From Quillaja saponaria (lineage: Eukaryota > Streptophyta > Magnoliopsida > Fabales > Quillajaceae), in the NCBI GenBank assembly GCA_029379385.1, contig CM055614.1, forward strand, positions 1,116,001 to 1,180,000: DNA of 64,000 nt. The letters run 5' to 3'. The notes below the pieces were generated by a model, which saw nothing but the letters and a program-made list of their open reading frames with translations, was not told where the DNA came from and did not search any database. Below are positions 59,942 to 64,000 of this stretch, piece by piece. How positions within the stretch are numbered: the stretch's first letter is position 1; every line of letters starts with the position of its first letter. Made by a program: the position numbers and the translations under genes.

Positions 59942-61712
59942 CCTGCAAAAGATGATACTATGTTGAGGTTATGCTTATGTAATCTACAAGCAAAAAATCC
60001 AATATTAGCCCCCCAAATTCAATAAGATCATATTTGGAATAAAATAACATTCAGATATTTTACTTTTTCTTGTTTAGCAAACCTTTTTTCTGAATTAATT
60101 AATTTCTGAAAAAAAATCTATTGCAATACTGTATATGTAAAAGCCAAAATTGGCATGAGAATATATTTTCAACCTGATTTCACCTAACATTTCTTACAAA
60201 TGGACAAATGTTTTTACCCTGTACATGTAAAAACCAAAATTGACATGAGAATGCCAAAGTCCTTTTTTTTCCCATCATCTCAATTATTGTTATCCTCCAC
60301 ATTTCCAAGTAGTTGTAAGATATCATCATTATTAATTAGAAACATGACTTCATCCCATTGACGTGAAATTAATTTGGAATTACTTGTCTATATAATTGAG
60401 AGTCTGCAACCAATCCACATTAGATGCTTGCTTAAGATGCCATTAATTACGCTACATTTCCACTACTTGACCATAATATGTGGTTGGATTAGTTGAAAAA
60501 TGGAACTTAATAAATTAGGAAATAATAGCTTCTATACCAGTCAAACTAATACAATTTTCTAAAGTTCTTAACTAGATTTCCCAAAACAAAAAAAACCTAC
60601 AATACGAAGGAAACTTATAACAAAATATCATTTTGTAGTTGATCATCATAAATCTAATGATAGTAATTTTTTCATGCACGTGTAAGACACCAAACTTCCA
60701 ACTCTCTATCACATACATGTATCATCACTATCGAAAAATTAGTAGTATTTTGTTCATTATATTTTCTTAGCCGATTCCTTGTTGCAAATCATTGGAAAGT
60801 AGGATATCAGATTCAAAGTCGGTTGTGTCCCATGGTAGTCTTTTACATCCTTGTTTTAATTGACGGATTTTTTTTTTAAGAGTAAGCTTATGATACTTGT
60901 TAAAATAATATATTTTTAATTTTTTTTAATGAAACAGTAATGTATTAAAAAATGACTTACAAAAATATTTTAATGAGTGTGCTTAGTAAACTCATGGAGA
61001 AAAACCTTAATTAACAAGAAGCCCTGTATATCCAATTAGATTGACATTAAACCTTAGAAGCAAGAGCACGTGATTAAGCGCTAACATATGAACACAGACA
61101 ACATGATCGCCACTTGTCATAGCGATCTGCAAACACGTGTCCATCAATGAGTACATAAGTCCTAACAATAATTAATGGACAACTTAAATTATCAAACCTA
61201 CAAATGGACATTAGGGACCCAAATCACAATTAATGTAAAGTCAACGACCTCCTCTCTTCACAAGTTGTTTTAAATTAGTAATCTAAGGAAGACAAAATGA
61301 CCATAAAGGCCTTGGTTCCTTGCATAATATCATTGAAAACATCCCTAACAGGTACTAACAATTTTATACAACAATTTATGAATGCATTCCTCAACAATCT
61401 TAGAGACAAGCCTGCGGTTACCTGCATCACGGATCGTTAGCAATTAGTAACAGTTGCAAGAGTTGCATATCTGACTCTCACAAGCAGATAAGTTTGGACA
61501 AATTGGTTAATCAATGGCAGGATTGCAAATTCAATGAAAATAAATGGGCGTTTATGTCATTATGGCATAACTGGTTTGGCTCTATTCTTCTGTGCATGTT
61601 GCCTGACATCATATATTAATGGACAACATGCCTGAAGTTTGAGAACAAATTGGGTTCAACCTGATCTCTGCCATTCATCGTAGAGTTTTCCATCTCTGTC
61701 ATCACTAGAATC
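59942..61712. other. Spacer between F-box and CLE genes
   Basis: F-box 3' flank with a duplicated AAAACCAAAATTGACATGAGAAT-like segment (about 60137-60165 and 60228-60253), then AT-rich sequence and the CLE promoter. No other gene was recognised. Confidence 0.5.
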
Positions 61713-61970
61713 ATGGGAATTCAATATTCCAGGCTCTTGTTTGTGGTATTCATGATCATACTAGTGACCAGTCAGAGCTCTAGTAGCCGGAAGATCCATA
61801 GAAGTACAAGCAAAGAAATCAAGCAAACAGATAAAAGCAATTCAATTTCACAGTTCTCATGGCATTTCTCTGCAAAAGCTCCAGAGGCATCCGGCGCAGA
61901 TGAGCACAACCAAATATATAGAGCTTCTTCACGAGTAACTCCAGGGGGGCCAAACCCGCTTCATAATTGA
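61713..61970 (+). CDS. CLE: CLE peptide precursor
   Basis: Single-exon secreted prepropeptide of 85 residues. A signal peptide covers about residues 1-26 (LLFVVFMIILVTSQSSSS), followed by a variable basic/Ser-rich spacer and the C-terminal 12-residue CLE motif RVTPGGPNPLHN (residues 74-85). Pro4, Gly6, Pro7, Pro9, His11 and Asn12 match the family; position 2-3 is VT where many members have VP or LV. The mature peptide, probably hydroxylated at Pro and cleaved, would act on CLV1/BAM-type LRR receptor kinases. The stop follows the final Asn directly. The preceding IYRASS resembles IYGASA before the AtCLE14 motif as I recall it, and CLE14 (At1g63245) is in the syntenic block. Confidence 0.92.
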   Translation: MGIQYSRLLFVVFMIILVTSQSSSSRKIHRSTSKEIKQTDKSNSISQFSWHFSAKAPEASGADEHNQIYRASSRVTPGGPNPLHN

Positions 61971-63098
61971 TCAGCCATCGTGAATATCTTTTGTTAATCA
62001 AATCATATCCAAGTTTTGCAGTTTTTAGTGTAAATTACTTTGTTTTTCTCTAAAACATGTAGAATAGATACAGTATAGAAGTGTTATTGTAGTGCTTTGA
62101 TTGAATGATAAATTTATACTGTTACCCACAAATGAAGTATTTTCATTTCAATTTGCCCAATAATTATCATTATTCACAGGGATGCACTAAGATCTGATTA
62201 CTACCTCAGTTCAGGAGCTACATAAACTATTATTTACTTAATGCAACATATATATTTTTTAATAAAAAAGATAACTGATTACAAGAACTTAAAAGATGAA
62301 AGGTCAAAACTAGGCGAAAGATTATAAATTTTTAATAGAATATAAGGCTAATTAAATGAGGCTTAGCCACCGACTAAAACTACAAATATGAAAGTTAAGA
62401 TAGCTGAAACAGTCCACAGAAGAAGTCAAATCCAAACACGTCAGTATTTTGCCAACTGACTTTGGCTTTATCTCTACTCACTAGTAAGAATGAACGGTGG
62501 GGTAGCATTTAGGCTTTTTCAAAGTAAAAACAAACAAGAAAAAGAAAATAGAAGCAGTCAAGTACACGCTCCTGAGGGTCAAATTATATGTCCAGGAAAT
62601 GCAAACGAGACACACAGACAGCTTTTCTAATTGTTCCAGACTGGTTACTTTTATATGTTTGACAAATTCATCTTATTGCCTCCCTACAATCATCCTGTTA
62701 CAAAATATTGAAGTTCTAATATTGGCATCAAACAAAATGGACATTTTCATCTAGGCAAAGAAAAACGCACCTCTATGAAGACATATATATAAAGCATGTT
62801 ATGCGTGCATGTATGATTATATATGAATACAAGCAAGTTCACAACATTCCATAAGCATATTATTTAGGAAGTTGCAAAAAAGAAATGACCACCTAATTAC
62901 CGTGTTCAAAGAAAATGAACAAATAAGTTCAAATAGAGAACAGATACCAACTTAAACGCTTGTTCTTGAGAAACGGAACAAATTAAGCCAGATGTGTCCA
63001 AACTCTGCTTGCATCTGATGTAAAATATAAGCAATAAGGACCTCATCCACATATCTCTCAGCTAAGATTAAGAGAAAAACTAACCATGGAAGATCCCA
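61971..63098. other. Spacer right of CLE gene
   Basis: CLE 3' flank, then AT-rich sequence. I see no gene, repeat or RNA that I can support. Confidence 0.5.
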
Positions 63099-63185
63099 CT
63101 ACATAATCTCGGTGCCCACTGGATCAACAGAGAAATGAACAGCTAGTGCCTTGTGGATTATAGGCTGGAATTTAGAGACCCATAT
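63099..63185 (-). CDS. Possible 3'-terminal exon of a gene beyond the right edge
   Basis: On the minus strand a good acceptor (TTTTTGGAAGTGCAG) is followed by 28 open codons and TAG. The peptide starts IWVSKFQPIIHKALAVHFSV and ends DPVGTEIM. It looks protein-like, with mixed hydrophobic and charged residues and a helix-strand pattern, but I do not recognise the family. No upstream exons were found in 63186-64000, so the gene would need a long intron. It may be a chance match. Confidence 0.25.
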   Translation of the reverse strand: MWVSKFQPIIHKALAVHFSVDPVGTEIM

Positions 63186-64000
63186 CTGCACTTCCAAAAA
63201 TCAATATAATTCAGACTCTACCGCTTTGTCTTCCTTAAGATAAAGATTGGGAGAACTGAGATTTTAAGTTGATACAAAATCTGTACATAATCAAGATTCT
63301 TGGTTTTATTCACTGATCCTATTTCCGGATTTCAGAAAAGAGAGAAGAAATCGAGATGTAAAGTTTCCACCGAAAACAACAATGTTAAGCCAAACAACTC
63401 ATTATAATTTACCAAGGTGCCAAAATTTGGGGAGTCATTGTTCTTTTTTTTCTTGTGTGGCATAAAATTATAGGTTACATGTATAAGTTTTGCACATTAA
63501 ATGCACAGAAATGACCCAATCCTAAAAACAGAAAGAAGACACATGCACACCATTTCAAACCCAGAGTTGCAAAAACCAAAAAAAGGAAAACTTATACTGC
63601 ACAAATATTTAAAAACAATAATCATGCTCCTTACATCTCTGTATTCTGTAGTACCCAAAAAAATTTCAAATGCCTCAACTGCAAAATTTGGCAGCATTAA
63701 CCAGTCAGCATAGGGTAACTAAGGTCACACAATCAAATATTACAGACCATGAAAAAAAGGTCACCTGACCGAAATCGAATTACTACTCCATGTGTATATT
63801 CCTTATAGCTTGGATTAAAATTCAAACCTGATATATACAATAAAACTTTAAATTTGAATGAAATATGCATGAACAAGATTTTCTGCATAGAACATGTTTC
63901 TGCTTATATTCAGTTTGACTTTTTAATGTGCCAGTAGGCCCAGTACTAATGCAAGTTGAATCCCTAAGCAGCATAACAATCAATGAGTTTCAGCTCAAAC
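63186..64000. other. Unassigned right end
   Basis: AT-rich sequence without convincing exons on either strand. It could be an intron of the gene whose last exon may lie at 63099-63185. Confidence 0.4.

Noticed and set aside
1..64000. Organellar or bacterial origin
   Set aside because: Spliceosomal introns with GT..AG borders occur in nearly every gene, so the DNA is nuclear and eukaryotic.

Overview
The window is nuclear DNA from a flowering plant, most likely a core eudicot. Genes have many short introns with GT..AG borders, spacers are AT-rich, and the families are plant families: plant beta-tubulin with a 394/270 bp exon pattern, NT-C2 coiled-coil protein, remorins, a LURP-one-related protein, a plant tetraspanin and a CLE peptide. 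The species cannot be fixed from the sequence. Exon models below were built by hand from splice signals, reading-frame phase and remembered family sequences.

Layout: 1-1025 (-) 5' part of a beta-tubulin gene cut by the window edge; 2108-3064 (+) actin-depolymerizing factor with a frame lesion; 3988-6869 (+) NOB1, the 20S pre-rRNA endonuclease; 7819-12564 (-) LRR receptor-like pseudokinase with three +1 frame lesions; 12.6-16.7 kb spacer; 16738-19675 (-) GT90/CAP10 O-glucosyltransferase-like protein; 21666-22428 (+) LURP-one-related protein; 22.7-24.1 kb degenerate ~62 bp tandem array; 24849-29447 (-) NT-C2 coiled-coil ('myosin heavy chain-related') protein; 29.4-38.0 kb gene-poor spacer with one possible small gene at 35.4-35.75 kb; 38052-39800 and 40429-41397 (+) tandem remorins; 42967-44474 (+) damaged LIM-domain gene; 45014-50402 (+) plastid-type S1-domain RNA-binding protein; 51749-54531 (+) tetraspanin; 55385-55677 (+) relic of a DEAD-box helicase N-terminus; 58936-59941 (+) F-box protein; 61713-61970 (+) CLE peptide precursor; 63099-63185 (-) possible terminal exon of a gene running off the right edge.

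There is no operon-like logic, but the order matters. From memory, CLE14, RH48, TET10, a remorin, an NT-C2 coiled-coil gene, a LOR gene, a GT90 gene and this LRR-RLK lie in the same order at Arabidopsis At1g63245-At1g63430, and NOB1 is next to the duplicate RLK at At5g41180/41190. The window therefore looks like an ancestral eudicot block that kept both halves. In it the helicase has been reduced to a stub, the remorin has been doubled, and the LIM gene is damaged.

I found no clearly new biological system. The best leads are the helicase stub at its expected syntenic place, a G-quadruplex four bases before the tetraspanin start codon, two SINE-like insertions, the ~62 bp degenerate array with a relative 8.7 kb away, and a set of +1 lesions that need read-level checking.
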